From assembly GCF_038595005.1 (NCBI RefSeq), contig NZ_CP151997.1:1116001-1180000 (forward strand): a DNA stretch of 64,000 nt, given 5' to 3'. A program made the translations under genes and the position numbers. Source of the DNA: Chryseomicrobium sp. FSL W7-1435. Lineage in GTDB: Bacteria > Bacillota > Bacilli > Bacillales_A > Planococcaceae. Below are positions 23,526 to 32,192 of the stretch, piece after piece. How positions within the stretch are numbered: the first letter of the stretch is position 1; each line of letters opens with the position of its first letter. The notes under the pieces are model-generated. The model had not been told where the DNA came from. It was given only the letters and a program-made list of their open reading frames with translations, and did not search any database.

Positions 23526-24829
23526 TTTGTAAATAGTTGAAAACCAACACCGGATTTTTCTTTAATTTCATAGAGTGCATGGTCAGCTTCTTTTAAAAGT
23601 TGATTTTTGTTAAGTGCCGTTCCAGGGAATGCGGAGGCGCCGATGCCAAGTTTAATTTGAATTTCTTTATTTTTGTAGATAAAGGGCTGTTTAAATTCTG
23701 CCAATATACGATTCGCTACTTCATGAATCACTTCATTACTTTTTATCTGAGGTACAAGCACAGCGAATTCGTCCCCGCCAAAACGTGCGACTAAATCGTT
23801 GTCTCGAAGAACTCTTTGAATACGAGAAGCTGCCTCTTTAATCACAGCATCACCAGCGTCATGTCCATAGGTATCGTTAATTGATTTAAATTTGTAGCCA
23901 TCTAATAGAAATACTGCCAAACGTTCAGTCGTTCCGACCGTCTGTTGAAGTAGATAATCCAATTTATCATCAAAGGCTCGTCTGTTTGGAAGACCTGATA
24001 AATGGTCAATAAATGCCATGCGCTGCAACTCATTTTGGAGGTTGGTCTCAATCGTTGCATCACTTAGTAGCGCATACCAGCCTTGTTGATTATTTTCTAC
24101 ATAAATAGGAATAAATTTAAGTTTAATATATTGTCTATCACTGGTATTTTTTCGAGTTACCCAAAGTTCATGACGCGCACTTTGCTGGGGGAAATGGGAA
24201 TCTGAGAACCACTCCGTAAAAAATGTTTCTTGAAACCATTCGGCTAACAAAGTATTTTGAATTTCACTTGAAGTGGAGTTCAAAAATTCTTTTGCCTCGG
24301 GATTACATTTCACGATAAGCCCCTCATTATCTACTTGAAAGATGGCTTCGTTATTATATTCTATAAGAGATTCTAAGCGTAGTCGTTCATCGTCCAGTTG
24401 TTTCTGTGCGGCTTGTAAATCACGCAAAGCTTGTTCATGATCTGTAATATCACGGACGATAGCTAAAATAAAATGAAGATTGTGTTTTTCCATATAGATA
24501 GGAGTTAAAAGACTCTCTCCGATAATTTGTTTTCCACGGTGCTCGATGGGAGCTACATACCGCACTTTTTCTAAAGTAGTACGGGCTTTGTCATAGTGGG
24601 CTCGTAGGTTGCCATATGCATCTTCTGACACAATACTCTTTAATGATACATGGCGAAGTGTAGAGGGCAGGTTGACAGTGTCCTTTGCTGCTTGATTGGC
24701 ATAGACGTACTCATAGTCTTTTCCGTTGTAGCTCATCACAAACACTAGATCGTCGATTTGGTTAAAGGTTTGAATCAATAAAGAAAGAAAATCACTACCT
24801 AATTCTTCAAATATCTCTTTAATTCGCAT
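23522..24829 (-). CDS. PAS-PAS-GGDEF diguanylate cyclase
   Basis: 435-aa cytoplasmic enzyme predicted to make c-di-GMP from two GTP. Two PAS domains (about 15-130 and 145-260) sense an unknown signal. The GGDEF domain (about 268-435) has DHLSGLPNRRAF, an intact FGGDEF near residue 350, the Mg-binding Asp of LLDGYKFKSIND and an inhibitory I-site RDND five residues before GGDEF, so it should be active and product-inhibited. The second Asp of the usual DxD in that strand is Tyr, a small deviation. It ends in the shared terminator with the small membrane protein. It may supply c-di-GMP to the exopolysaccharide cluster at 3-10 kb. Confidence 0.9.
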   Translation of the reverse strand: MRIKEIFEELGSDFLSLLIQTFNQIDDLVFVMSYNGKDYEYVYANQAAKDTVNLPSTLRHVSLKSIVSEDAYGNLRAHYDKARTTLEKVRYVAPIEHRGKQIIGESLLTPIYMEKHNLHFILAIVRDITDHEQALRDLQAAQKQLDDERLRLESLIEYNNEAIFQVDNEGLIVKCNPEAKEFLNSTSSEIQNTLLAEWFQETFFTEWFSDSHFPQQSARHELWVTRKNTSDRQYIKLKFIPIYVENNQQGWYALLSDATIETNLQNELQRMAFIDHLSGLPNRRAFDDKLDYLLQQTVGTTERLAVFLLDGYKFKSINDTYGHDAGDAVIKEAASRIQRVLRDNDLVARFGGDEFAVLVPQIKSNEVIHEVANRILAEFKQPFIYKNKEIQIKLGIGASAFPGTALNKNQLLKEADHALYEIKEKSGVGFQLFTK

Positions 24830-24956
24830 ACCCTCACCCCTTAAAGACTGTCTACTTCTATTATGCCATAGAATGAATACTTGAATGTAAGTTTTTGATG
24901 TTTATACTAAGAGTAGAATCTAATTACACAACTAAACGACAGAATGGACCGATTGT

Positions 24957-25388
24957 ATGACTATTTCTAAACGAACGAAACTATCTTTATTTATTTTAAT
25001 AGGCTTACTTGCTGCTTCTTCACTTACACTTCCTTTTCTATTTATCTTTATAACGGTGCCTTTACTGTTACTGGCTGTAGGATTTTTTACAGCTAAAAAA
25101 GTGCGTTCCCAGTTACCAGAAGGACTCCTATTTTTGTTGATTTCCGTGCTCATTGGTGGAGCAAGTGTATTTTTATCAGCTGTAATTCTGTATACTGCTA
25201 TAGAAATGGGATACAATGGGAAAAGTAACGAAGAACTTGACCGCATGGATGTTCTGCAATCAGCAGGGGAAACTGCTCGAAATGTTACCGTTTTTCTTGC
25301 TTTCTTGTTCAGTTATATGAATTTCCTTGCGTTTCTAGACGATAAAAGGGAAAAGAAAGCAGCGAAAAAGCAAAACGAGGAAAGTTAG
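24957..25388 (+). CDS. hypothetical membrane protein
   Basis: 143-aa protein with four predicted membrane helices (about 9-28, 29-46, 57-80, 108-125) and a Lys/Glu-rich tail (DDKREKKAAKKQNEES) on the cytoplasmic side. No recognised family. The ribosome binding site before ATG 24957 is weak. It is followed 9 bp later by the VanZ gene, so the two are probably co-transcribed. Confidence 0.6.
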   Translation: MTISKRTKLSLFILIGLLAASSLTLPFLFIFITVPLLLLAVGFFTAKKVRSQLPEGLLFLLISVLIGGASVFLSAVILYTAIEMGYNGKSNEELDRMDVLQSAGETARNVTVFLAFLFSYMNFLAFLDDKREKKAAKKQNEES

Positions 25389-25397
25389 GGGAAAGAA

Positions 25398-25856
25398 GTG
25401 AATACTAAAATCTGGTGGGGTATAGCCGTAGTTTTTATGGGAGTTATTTTTTATCTATCCCATCAACCGGCTATGAATTCCAATGCTTTAAGCTCTCAAC
25501 TTACAAGAGTTCTATTAGAAGTTATCCCTTTTGTAGATCCGAGCACTCATAGCAATCAATTCAATCATTTATTAAGAAAATCCACTCATTTTTTGGCCTA
25601 CTTCGGGTTAGCAATTATCTTTTGGTTCGTACTTCCATACAGCAAGGATTCAGTTAAAAAATACAGTATTGCTTGGTTGCTAGCTACTCTTTACGCCTGT
25701 ACGGATGAACTGCACCAACTATTTGTTGATGGACGTGGAGGTCAATTGTCTGACGTACTACTGGATAGTAGCGGTGCTGCTCTAGCTATGGCCTGTCTGT
25801 TTATACTTCACAAAAAAACTCGGAAACATTTGTCTCCGAGCGTATCAAACGATTAA
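25398..25856 (+). CDS. VanZ-family membrane protein
   Basis: 152-aa protein with four membrane helices. The motifs MGVIFYLSHQP, LRKSTHFLAYFGLAI and TDELHQLFVDGRGGQLSDVLLDSSGA are diagnostic of the VanZ-like family, named after the teicoplanin-resistance accessory protein; housekeeping members have no known function. GTG 25398 follows AGGGGAAAG. Its last codons overlap bioY by 4 bp on the other strand, and they contain the bioY terminator. Confidence 0.85.
   Translation: MNTKIWWGIAVVFMGVIFYLSHQPAMNSNALSSQLTRVLLEVIPFVDPSTHSNQFNHLLRKSTHFLAYFGLAIIFWFVLPYSKDSVKKYSIAWLLATLYACTDELHQLFVDGRGGQLSDVLLDSSGAALAMACLFILHKKTRKHLSPSVSND
25812..25840 (-). terminator. bioY terminator inside the VanZ coding region
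   Basis: On the minus strand CTCGGA and TCCGAG form a stem with a ten-base loop followed by seven T. It lies just after the bioY stop codon and inside the last codons of the VanZ gene. Confidence 0.75.
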
Positions 25857-26413
25857 TTTGTAGCAACTTGTAAAAGACGAGCGCTTTGAAGGCGTTTTCT
25901 GACAGCGATTCCACCCATGGCAGCTAGTACAGCTTTCACAATGCCTAGTGGAATAAATGGTGTTACACCACCAGCAATCGCAGCAGTCCAGGACAATTCA
26001 AGAGCTATTTTTAACCAAACTGTACCAAATGCCAATGTAACTATCATACCGAGTATGTTTGCAACGATGGCTTGTTTTACAGTAAAGCTAGTCTTTTCTA
26101 AATAAAGGCCAATCAAATAGGCTGTCGGTAAGAAACCGATCAAATAACCGCCAGTTGGTCCTACTAGAGATGCTAGGCCACTACTCATCCCGGCAAAGAC
26201 AGGAACTCCGACTGCACCAAGTAATAAATAAATGGCAACTGAAAGTGTTCCATAGCGGCTTCCTAGAATGGTAGCTGCTAGACCAATAGCCAATGTTTGG
26301 CCAGTGATGGGAACTGGTGAAAAGGGAAGAGGGATAGTGATTTGAGCAAACACCGCAATAATAGCGGCAAAAAGGGCACTAACAATCATCATTTTTAACT
26401 GTTCGTTTCTCAT
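25853..26413 (-). CDS. bioY: biotin transporter BioY
   Basis: 186-aa integral membrane S-component of the biotin ECF transporter. It has six hydrophobic helices with FAQITIPLPFSPVPITGQTLAI, ASLVGPTGGYLIGF and PFIPLGIVKAVLAA, all typical of BioY. ATG 26413 is nine bases after AAGGTGG; the first in-frame ATG at 26422 overlaps that site. A BirA operator lies just upstream, so it should be repressed by biotin-loaded BirA. The shared EcfA/T energising genes are not in the window. Confidence 0.95.
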   Translation of the reverse strand: MRNEQLKMMIVSALFAAIIAVFAQITIPLPFSPVPITGQTLAIGLAATILGSRYGTLSVAIYLLLGAVGVPVFAGMSSGLASLVGPTGGYLIGFLPTAYLIGLYLEKTSFTVKQAIVANILGMIVTLAFGTVWLKIALELSWTAAIAGGVTPFIPLGIVKAVLAAMGGIAVRKRLQSARLLQVATN

Positions 26414-26441
26414 AAATGTCATCCACCTTTATGTAAAATGA

Positions 26442-26469
26442 GTTAACCTATTTAATTTATTTGGTTAAC
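26442..26469 (-). promoter_or_regulatory. BirA (biotin) operator upstream of bioY
   Basis: GTTAACC (26442-26448) and GGTTAAC (26463-26469) form a perfect inverted repeat with a 14-bp spacer, the form and spacing of Bacillus biotin operators. It lies 29 bp before the bioY start codon. Confidence 0.88.
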
Positions 26470-26538
26470 ACATTATTAGATTACTCATTTTTATAACTAG
26501 AGTCAAGGGGAATTTTCAAGTTGAGGAGAAGTGATTAC

Positions 26539-27075
26539 ATGCTGAAAAAACGTCTAGTTTCCTTATTACTTTTAGTTATTTTTATAATTAGCTTAGCTGG
26601 ATGTGTCGTAGCTCCAATTGAGTTTGAAATTTCTCCCACAGAAAAGGTACGCATTGTATTACCAAATTCAGTGGAACCGGTAGATTTAACCACATATGAA
26701 CAATCCCTTTTAGATAAAGTCAACGAGGCAAGAGCTGAAGTAGGAGTTGATGCACTACTTTATGATCCTCATGTTGCCAAAGTGGCACAGCTAAAAGCGC
26801 AAGATCTACTGACTAGTAATTACTTTGATCATGTTTCTCCTACTTATGGGGGACCAAGTGAAATGTTGACGGAGTTCGGTGTAGAGTGGATGGCTTCAGG
26901 AGAAAATATTGCGGCTGGTCAACTGACTGTTGAAGAGGTTCATGAGGGATGGATGAACAGCCCGGGACATTATGAAAATATCGTAAATCCTATGTTCACT
27001 CATATTGGTTTTGGTTTTACTGAAGGTGGAGGAGATTACGGAACATACTGGGTGCAAATGTTTACAGCTTACTGA
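26539..27075 (+). CDS. CAP-domain lipoprotein (YkwD-like)
   Basis: 178-aa exported protein. The signal peptide ends in a lipobox (LAGC, about residue 21), so it should be lipid-anchored by the Lgt encoded at 61.2 kb. Residues about 55-178 form a CAP/SCP domain with LLDKVNEARAEVGV, NYFDHVSPTYGG, GENIAAGQ, VHEGWMNSPGHYENI and HIGFGF, which keep the conserved His/Glu cleft residues. The biochemical role of bacterial CAP proteins is unclear. ATG 26539 follows GAGGAG by about eleven bases; the frame is open back to TTG 26521. Confidence 0.88.
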   Translation: MLKKRLVSLLLLVIFIISLAGCVVAPIEFEISPTEKVRIVLPNSVEPVDLTTYEQSLLDKVNEARAEVGVDALLYDPHVAKVAQLKAQDLLTSNYFDHVSPTYGGPSEMLTEFGVEWMASGENIAAGQLTVEEVHEGWMNSPGHYENIVNPMFTHIGFGFTEGGGDYGTYWVQMFTAY

Positions 27076-27082
27076 TCAAAAC

Positions 27083-27107
27083 GTTTAAAGCTAGTCGACG
27101 AGGGAAT
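27083..27107 (+). promoter_or_regulatory. putative sigma-B promoter of the PNPOx gene
   Basis: GTTTAA (27083-27088), 13 bp, then GGGAAT (27102-27107) match the sigma-B consensus GTTTAA/GGGTAT in 11 of 12 positions. It lies about 40 bp before the start codon of a general-stress-protein-26-like gene. Confidence 0.7.
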
Positions 27108-27145
27108 ACTTATACTAATTCGACAGACAAGGAGCGTGTTTTAAG

Positions 27146-27559
27146 ATGGATGCTAAACAAACTGCACTTCGTATATTAGAAGAAAGCCGATTAGGTACAA
27201 TGGCCACGGTCAATGAAGGGAAACCTCATAGCCGTTACATGACATTTTTCAATGAGGAATTTACTTTATATACACCAACGAACAAAGGGTCTGAAAAAGT
27301 GGATGAGTTAGAGTCTAATCCTTACGCGCATATTTTAATTGGCTATGAAGGAGAGGGCTTTGGAGATGCCTATCTTGAAATTTTGGGACGTGTATCAATT
27401 TCTGAAGATGAAAGCTTGAAAGAAAAGGTATGGAACGATCGTATGAAAGCTTGGTTTGATGGATCTCATGACCCAAACCTCGTCATACTAAAAGTGACAC
27501 CTGAATCTGCGCGCTTAATGAACAAGGGCGGCGAAAAACCGCAAGAAATTACTTTCTAA
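27146..27559 (+). CDS. pyridoxamine 5'-phosphate oxidase-like stress protein (general stress protein 26 type)
   Basis: 137-aa split-barrel flavin-binding-type protein. It begins ALRILEESRLGTMATVNEGKPHSRYM, the usual N-terminus of the general stress protein 26 family, followed by FTLYTPTNKGSEKVDEL and PYAHILIGYEG. Members bind FMN or F420-like cofactors; the substrate is unknown. It has its own sigma-B-like promoter and an AAGGAG site before ATG 27146, and it ends in a strong terminator, so it is a single stress gene. Confidence 0.85.
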   Translation: MDAKQTALRILEESRLGTMATVNEGKPHSRYMTFFNEEFTLYTPTNKGSEKVDELESNPYAHILIGYEGEGFGDAYLEILGRVSISEDESLKEKVWNDRMKAWFDGSHDPNLVILKVTPESARLMNKGGEKPQEITF

Positions 27560-27582
27560 GATACCTTAAGTTTGATTAAAAT

Positions 27583-27630
27583 AAACCAGTATTTTTCTGA
27601 GTGAACTTCAGAGAAAAATACTGGTTTTTT
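27583..27630. terminator. terminator after the PNPOx gene
   Basis: AAACCAGTATTTTTCT pairs with AGAAAAATACTGGTTT around a short loop, followed by T. It serves the plus-strand PNPOx gene and can also serve the minus-strand GDYXXLXY gene. Confidence 0.87.
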
Positions 27631-27661
27631 AATTGAGTATCGTTTCATTGGCAAAGTAATT

Positions 27662-28120
27662 TTATTCTTCTCGGACGCTTAAATCAACCGCACGAAATGT
27701 TCCCCAAGGACTTACATGAATAGTTGCCTGCAAATCGATCGCTTCTTCAAGAGCTAGCCCTTGCCCTTGTTCAACATAAAATTGTTCTAAGTTTTCAACA
27801 GTCAATCGACCGTCCCATACCGTTCCGTGAAGAGCACCGATAAAATCTTCAGTACCTATTCGACCGATTGTAGCAAAGCCATCTGCTTGCTGTTCAAGTG
27901 AAAAATAGACGGTTGAACCATCCGGGAAATTACTTGCTTCTGCGGCTTCATTGAGATCGGGGTATTGAAGCAATACATACTCCCCATAGAAGGGGTCCCA
28001 AGGATCAAAAGGCTCTGCGCGCAGAGTGAACTGTTCACCAAACCAAGATGTTGCATAATAGCTGAGGAGAATGGCAACTACAACTACAGTTTGTACGATG
28101 GGAAGTAACCATTTAGTCAT
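27662..28120 (-). CDS. GDYXXLXY-domain membrane protein
   Basis: 152-aa protein with one N-terminal membrane helix (WLLPIVQTVVVVAILLSY) and an extracytoplasmic domain. The name-giving motif is present as GEYVLLQY, preceded by DPWDPFY. These proteins are usually encoded next to DUF2157 proteins, as here; function unknown. ATG 28120 follows GGAAGG by nine bases and overlaps the DUF2157 stop (ATGA); the longer frame to 28156 lies inside the upstream gene. Confidence 0.8.
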   Translation of the reverse strand: MTKWLLPIVQTVVVVAILLSYYATSWFGEQFTLRAEPFDPWDPFYGEYVLLQYPDLNEAAEASNFPDGSTVYFSLEQQADGFATIGRIGTEDFIGALHGTVWDGRLTVENLEQFYVEQGQGLALEEAIDLQATIHVSPWGTFRAVDLSVREE

Positions 28121-29289
28121 GTCGCCGCACCTTCCTTCCGACGATTTAACCACCAACCTATGCCTGCTAGTACAAAGAGCAGGATAGCTCCAATTAGGAA
28201 GAATAACGCCATATCAAGTCGTTGCCAAGCGTAAATAAAGTAAATGACAAATTGGATCAGAATAAAGAATATAAAGCCCCCACGAAGTGAACGACCTTCT
28301 CTTTGCGCCACGATTAGGTAGCCAAATCCAATAATTTCAGCTAATAGAGTTAAGCCGATTGCGGTTTCGTCGAAGAGCAAAAATCCTATGCTACCTAAGG
28401 CACTGATCCATAAGACATCCCGATGTGATTTAAAGAACAGCACTGCTAAACCTATGGCAACAGCTAGAAGTAGTGAAGCCTCCAGCCAACTTAAATGGAC
28501 TATTGATAAATTTGTTTCAGCCCGTGCAATTAAATAGCCGATTCCAGTCAATCCAGCAAAAATCTGAATGAGTGGTTTTAAAATTACTGCCTTTTCTTTC
28601 GAAACAAAAATCAATCCAGTGAGAGCGAAGAGGGTCCAAATTGGCCATAGTGCACTTTCGTACTCGACCAGTACCCACAGTAACAAGCCTGCACCAAATA
28701 GGTGAATGAAGCTGAATGCTGTTGCTTCTGGACGTTTTGTAAAATAAAAATGAGTTAAAGTGACCGCTACAAATGCACTCCATTCTAACCAACCGAGATC
28801 AGGTAAAAACGTCGCCAGTAGCATAGCGCCTGCAATGAAACTCGCTAATGAAAATACAGGATGTTTGAGTAAATAAATATGGGCAAGTGCTGCTAAGTAA
28901 GCTAACCACGGTAACACCGAGTTAAAGACCGAGAAATGAAATGTTTGAAGAGTAACTAAGACGGCTGCTAAAAAGAACAAATAGCCTGTTACGTAAAAAA
29001 TAATAGGCTGACCAATTTGTTTCTTTTCAGTGTATCTAGCAATCCCATAAGCTATCCACATAAACACTAGGATGGCGCCAGTCTTCAACACATCAGGTAT
29101 CACACTCCAATTGGCCGCAATAAAACTAAAAACAGCTAGCGTCAAGAAGATAAGTCCAATAGTTAGTAATAGCGGAAATTTCGTTTTTTGAGGCTGTTTT
29201 TGTTCATAAAAAACAATGGCATCAACGGTTGGTTGATCAAGTAAACCTGCACCTTTCCATTCTTCTACTTTCTTTTGCCATTCGTGCAT
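28117..29289 (-). CDS. DUF2157 multispanning membrane protein
   Basis: 390-aa protein. The N-terminal cytoplasmic part (WQKKVEEWKGAGLLDQPTVDAI) is the DUF2157 signature; it is followed by about ten to twelve hydrophobic helices and a basic tail. Function unknown. ATG 29289 has AGGAGG eight bases upstream; GTG 29298 would overlap it. It is transcribed with the GDYXXLXY gene and is divergent from pcp. Confidence 0.82.
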   Translation of the reverse strand: MHEWQKKVEEWKGAGLLDQPTVDAIVFYEQKQPQKTKFPLLLTIGLIFLTLAVFSFIAANWSVIPDVLKTGAILVFMWIAYGIARYTEKKQIGQPIIFYVTGYLFFLAAVLVTLQTFHFSVFNSVLPWLAYLAALAHIYLLKHPVFSLASFIAGAMLLATFLPDLGWLEWSAFVAVTLTHFYFTKRPEATAFSFIHLFGAGLLLWVLVEYESALWPIWTLFALTGLIFVSKEKAVILKPLIQIFAGLTGIGYLIARAETNLSIVHLSWLEASLLLAVAIGLAVLFFKSHRDVLWISALGSIGFLLFDETAIGLTLLAEIIGFGYLIVAQREGRSLRGGFIFFILIQFVIYFIYAWQRLDMALFFLIGAILLFVLAGIGWWLNRRKEGAAT

Positions 29290-29396
29290 TTTCCCCACCT
29301 CCTACTTGTAGTATACTGCTAAAAATTGACTGCTACCTATCTGTTTTTTTCCTAATTTCCTGTATACTTAACTAGGATAAGTTTAGGAGGAATTTG

Positions 29397-30020
29397 ATGA
29401 AGAAACTACTACTTACAGGCTTTGAACCATTTTTAACCTTTTCACTCAATCCGACGATGCAAATCGTGAAAGAGTTGCATAATTCTGAAATAAATAATTT
29501 TCAAATCGAAGGTCATATTCTGCCAGTCGATTTTAACCATTCTGAAAAGGAATTGCTTGTTCTGCTAGATAAAGTGAAACCAGATATTCATATCTCTCTT
29601 GGTCTGGCAGGGGGACGCTCTAAAATTACACCTGAACGCATAGCTATTAATATTAAAGATGGTGATGCAGATAACGAAGGGCATAAACCGCAAGATGAAT
29701 GGATTGATCCCGACGGAAGAGAGGCTTATTTTTCGACTTTACCGGTTCGTGAGTTTGTAGACGCGCTAAATGCAGCAGGGTACCCCGCAGAAATTTCAAA
29801 TACAGCAGGTACCTATTTGTGTAACAACATTATGTATGTCGGACGTAAATATGCTGAAGAAACTGCCCCTCACATGAAGAGTGGTTTCATCCACATCCCT
29901 GCGTCGCACGAGCTGGCCATTGAACATGGGCGCATGCCGAGTTGGTCTCATGCAGACTTAGTGGCTGCAATTCGAATTTGTCTTGAGACAATTACGAAGC
30001 AAGAGGAGAACAAACAATGA
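29397..30020 (+). CDS. pcp: pyroglutamyl-peptidase I
   Basis: 207-aa cytosolic cysteine peptidase (C15) that removes N-terminal pyroglutamate from peptides. It starts KKLLLTGFEPF, has the Glu-region GGRSKITPERIAIN, the catalytic Cys in AGTYLCNN and the His in FIHIPASHE, so the Glu-Cys-His set is complete. AGGAGG precedes ATG 29397 by seven bases; the TTG three bases earlier is not needed. It overlaps pgcA by 4 bp. Confidence 0.93.
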   Translation: MKKLLLTGFEPFLTFSLNPTMQIVKELHNSEINNFQIEGHILPVDFNHSEKELLVLLDKVKPDIHISLGLAGGRSKITPERIAINIKDGDADNEGHKPQDEWIDPDGREAYFSTLPVREFVDALNAAGYPAEISNTAGTYLCNNIMYVGRKYAEETAPHMKSGFIHIPASHELAIEHGRMPSWSHADLVAAIRICLETITKQEENKQ

Positions 30021-31732
30021 GCGTTCACTATGAATCTTGGTTAGCCTCTTCATCTATTGACGAGGCAATGAAGAAAGAATTACGAGAAATGACGAAAGAA
30101 CAGATAGAAGATGCGTTTTATCAGGACTTGGCATTTGGAACGGGTGGCATGCGTGGAGTTTTAGGGGCTGGTACCAATCGATTGAATGTAGCTACAGTTC
30201 GTCGGGCAGCACACGGGATTGCCAACTATATCTCTTCTCAGGGAGAAGAAGCAAAGAGTCGTGGGTTTGTTATTGCTTTTGATAATCGTCGTATGTCTAA
30301 AGAGTTTTCACAAGAAGTAGCCTCTGTATTAGGTAGCAATGGAATTCAAGTTTACTTATACGAACAACCACGCACAACCCCACAATTGTCGTTTTCGATT
30401 CGCCAATTGAACTGTTTTATGGGGATGATGATCACAGCTAGCCATAACCCCCCTGAATACAATGGATTGAAAGTATATGGGGAGGACGGTGCACAATTAA
30501 ATCTTGAAGATGCGGAACGAGTAGTTGCAGCTATTCAACAAGTGGCAGCACCTGAGACTATTTCATCGCTCAGCTTTTCTGAGTCATTCCGTGATGCCTC
30601 TATTCAATATATAGGGCAAACGTTAGATGAGGCTTATCAACAACAAGTGGCCTCTGTTGTTTTTGATTTAGAGAGTTTACAAAAAACAACTTTAAAAACT
30701 ATTTTCACTCCGCTGCACGGTGCTTCAGGGAGTACTGTGAGGGCTTTGCAAGATAAGCTTGCCATTCCTCACTTTAGTTTTGTCGAGGCTCAGATGGAAC
30801 CAGATTCTGAGTTTTCTACGCTTACTTCTGCAAATCCGGAAGATGAAAGTGCATTTGCACTGGCTATCGAGCAGGGAATTGCGCAACAAACAGACCTTTT
30901 AATCGCTGTTGATCCAGATGGTGACCGTGTAGGATTAGCGGTTTGGACAGGTTCATCCTACCAACTGTTAAATGGGAATGAAACAGGTGCGCTTGTCCTG
31001 CATTTCATTCTTTCCCAACACCAGCAACAGGGGACACTTCCTACAAACGGTATCGTCTACAAAACGATTGTGACTTCCGAAATGGGACGAATGATTGCTA
31101 AAAGTTTTGGAGTTACTACAGAAGATGTGTTAACTGGCTTTAAATTTATTGGTGAAAAAATCAGAGAGATTGAACACGACTCTTCCTACAAATTCCTATT
31201 TGGCTATGAAGAGAGTTATGGGTATTTGGCAAAACCGTTTGCTCGAGATAAAGATGCCATTCAATTAGTGGTGTTATTAACTGAAATGGCAGCATACTAC
31301 CATGCACAATCCATGACATTGATGGAGGCTTTAGATGCGTTGTATGAAACCTACGGCGTGTTTAAAGAAAAACTCATTTCAGTGACAATCAAGGGGATGT
31401 CGGGAGCTGCTCAAATTCAACAAGCCCTTCAAAGTGTGAGAAAAGAGCAGTTGACTCAAATGGCCGGATCACAAGTTATTCACTTCGAAGATTATCTTTC
31501 CCAAGTCCGAAAGTCCCACGATGAGCAAGAGCAATTAACGCTGCCACCAGCAAATGTACTCAAATTTGTCCTTTCAGACGGTACATGGGTGTGTTTACGT
31601 CCAAGTGGGACGGAACCTAAGATAAAGTACTATATTGGTGTGCAAAAAAACACTGCCACCGAAGCACAAACTAGACTGAATGAAGTAGGTGAATGGGTAA
31701 ATGGGTGGATGGAATTGAAATTGAAACTTTAA
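30017..31732 (+). CDS. pgcA: phospho-sugar mutase (alpha-phosphoglucomutase PgcA)
   Basis: 571-aa enzyme that interconverts glucose-6-phosphate and glucose-1-phosphate, feeding UDP-glucose for teichoic acid, glycolipid and polysaccharide synthesis. It has the catalytic phosphoserine loop ITASHNPPEYNG, the metal-binding loop VDPDGDRVGLA, the sugar loop GYEESYGYL and the phosphate-binding loop RPSGTEPKIKYY. Length fits Bacillus PgcA. It is coupled to pcp by an ATGA overlap. Confidence 0.92.
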   Translation: MSVHYESWLASSSIDEAMKKELREMTKEQIEDAFYQDLAFGTGGMRGVLGAGTNRLNVATVRRAAHGIANYISSQGEEAKSRGFVIAFDNRRMSKEFSQEVASVLGSNGIQVYLYEQPRTTPQLSFSIRQLNCFMGMMITASHNPPEYNGLKVYGEDGAQLNLEDAERVVAAIQQVAAPETISSLSFSESFRDASIQYIGQTLDEAYQQQVASVVFDLESLQKTTLKTIFTPLHGASGSTVRALQDKLAIPHFSFVEAQMEPDSEFSTLTSANPEDESAFALAIEQGIAQQTDLLIAVDPDGDRVGLAVWTGSSYQLLNGNETGALVLHFILSQHQQQGTLPTNGIVYKTIVTSEMGRMIAKSFGVTTEDVLTGFKFIGEKIREIEHDSSYKFLFGYEESYGYLAKPFARDKDAIQLVVLLTEMAAYYHAQSMTLMEALDALYETYGVFKEKLISVTIKGMSGAAQIQQALQSVRKEQLTQMAGSQVIHFEDYLSQVRKSHDEQEQLTLPPANVLKFVLSDGTWVCLRPSGTEPKIKYYIGVQKNTATEAQTRLNEVGEWVNGWMELKLKL

Positions 31733-31816
31733 ACTTTCCCAACCCCAGAGACCTATCTATTTAAAAACTCGGTTGTTATACTTATAACTAAGAACAAAGC
31801 CGAGGAGGAACGCATC

Positions 31817-32128
31817 GTGAACGCAAATTCAATCTTAGCAACTAGACCTATGGACCAGCTTTACGTATCTGGATTAAAAAAGCGCTTTTTAGAGACGTTA
31901 AAGGAAGAATCGATGATCTTTTCAAGCCATGCACCCAATCGAGTGCAAGCAGTTATTCAAGCGGTATTTGACCTTATGAATCAAGAACGTGTTGTCGAAG
32001 CATCGAAAAGTGAGATTGCGGAACGTGCTGGACTAACTCTTTACTTTGCCTCTCAAATTTTGAAACAACTCGAGAACGAAGGCTACGTATTATTACGTAG
32101 AGGAATCATGGTACTTCAATTTAAATAA
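31817..32128 (+). CDS. small winged-helix protein
   Basis: 103-aa cytoplasmic protein. The C-terminal half (SKSEIAERAGLTLYFASQILKQLENEGYVLLRRG) is a winged helix-turn-helix; the first half is helical. It may be a small transcription regulator; no closer family is recognised. GTG 31817 follows GAGGAGG by about seven bases. Single gene with its own terminator. Confidence 0.7.
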   Translation: MNANSILATRPMDQLYVSGLKKRFLETLKEESMIFSSHAPNRVQAVIQAVFDLMNQERVVEASKSEIAERAGLTLYFASQILKQLENEGYVLLRRGIMVLQFK

Positions 32129-32137
32129 GACCCCCAA

Positions 32138-32178
32138 ATACGTGGTGACCACTCCTGTGGTTGCCACGTATTTTTTAT
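32138..32178. terminator. terminator after the winged-helix gene
   Basis: AATACGTGG...CCACGTATT stem with an inner TGACCA/TGGTTG pairing, then a T-run. It can also end the minus-strand sigma factor transcript. Confidence 0.85.
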
Positions 32179-32192
32179 GCAGTATTGTATGA

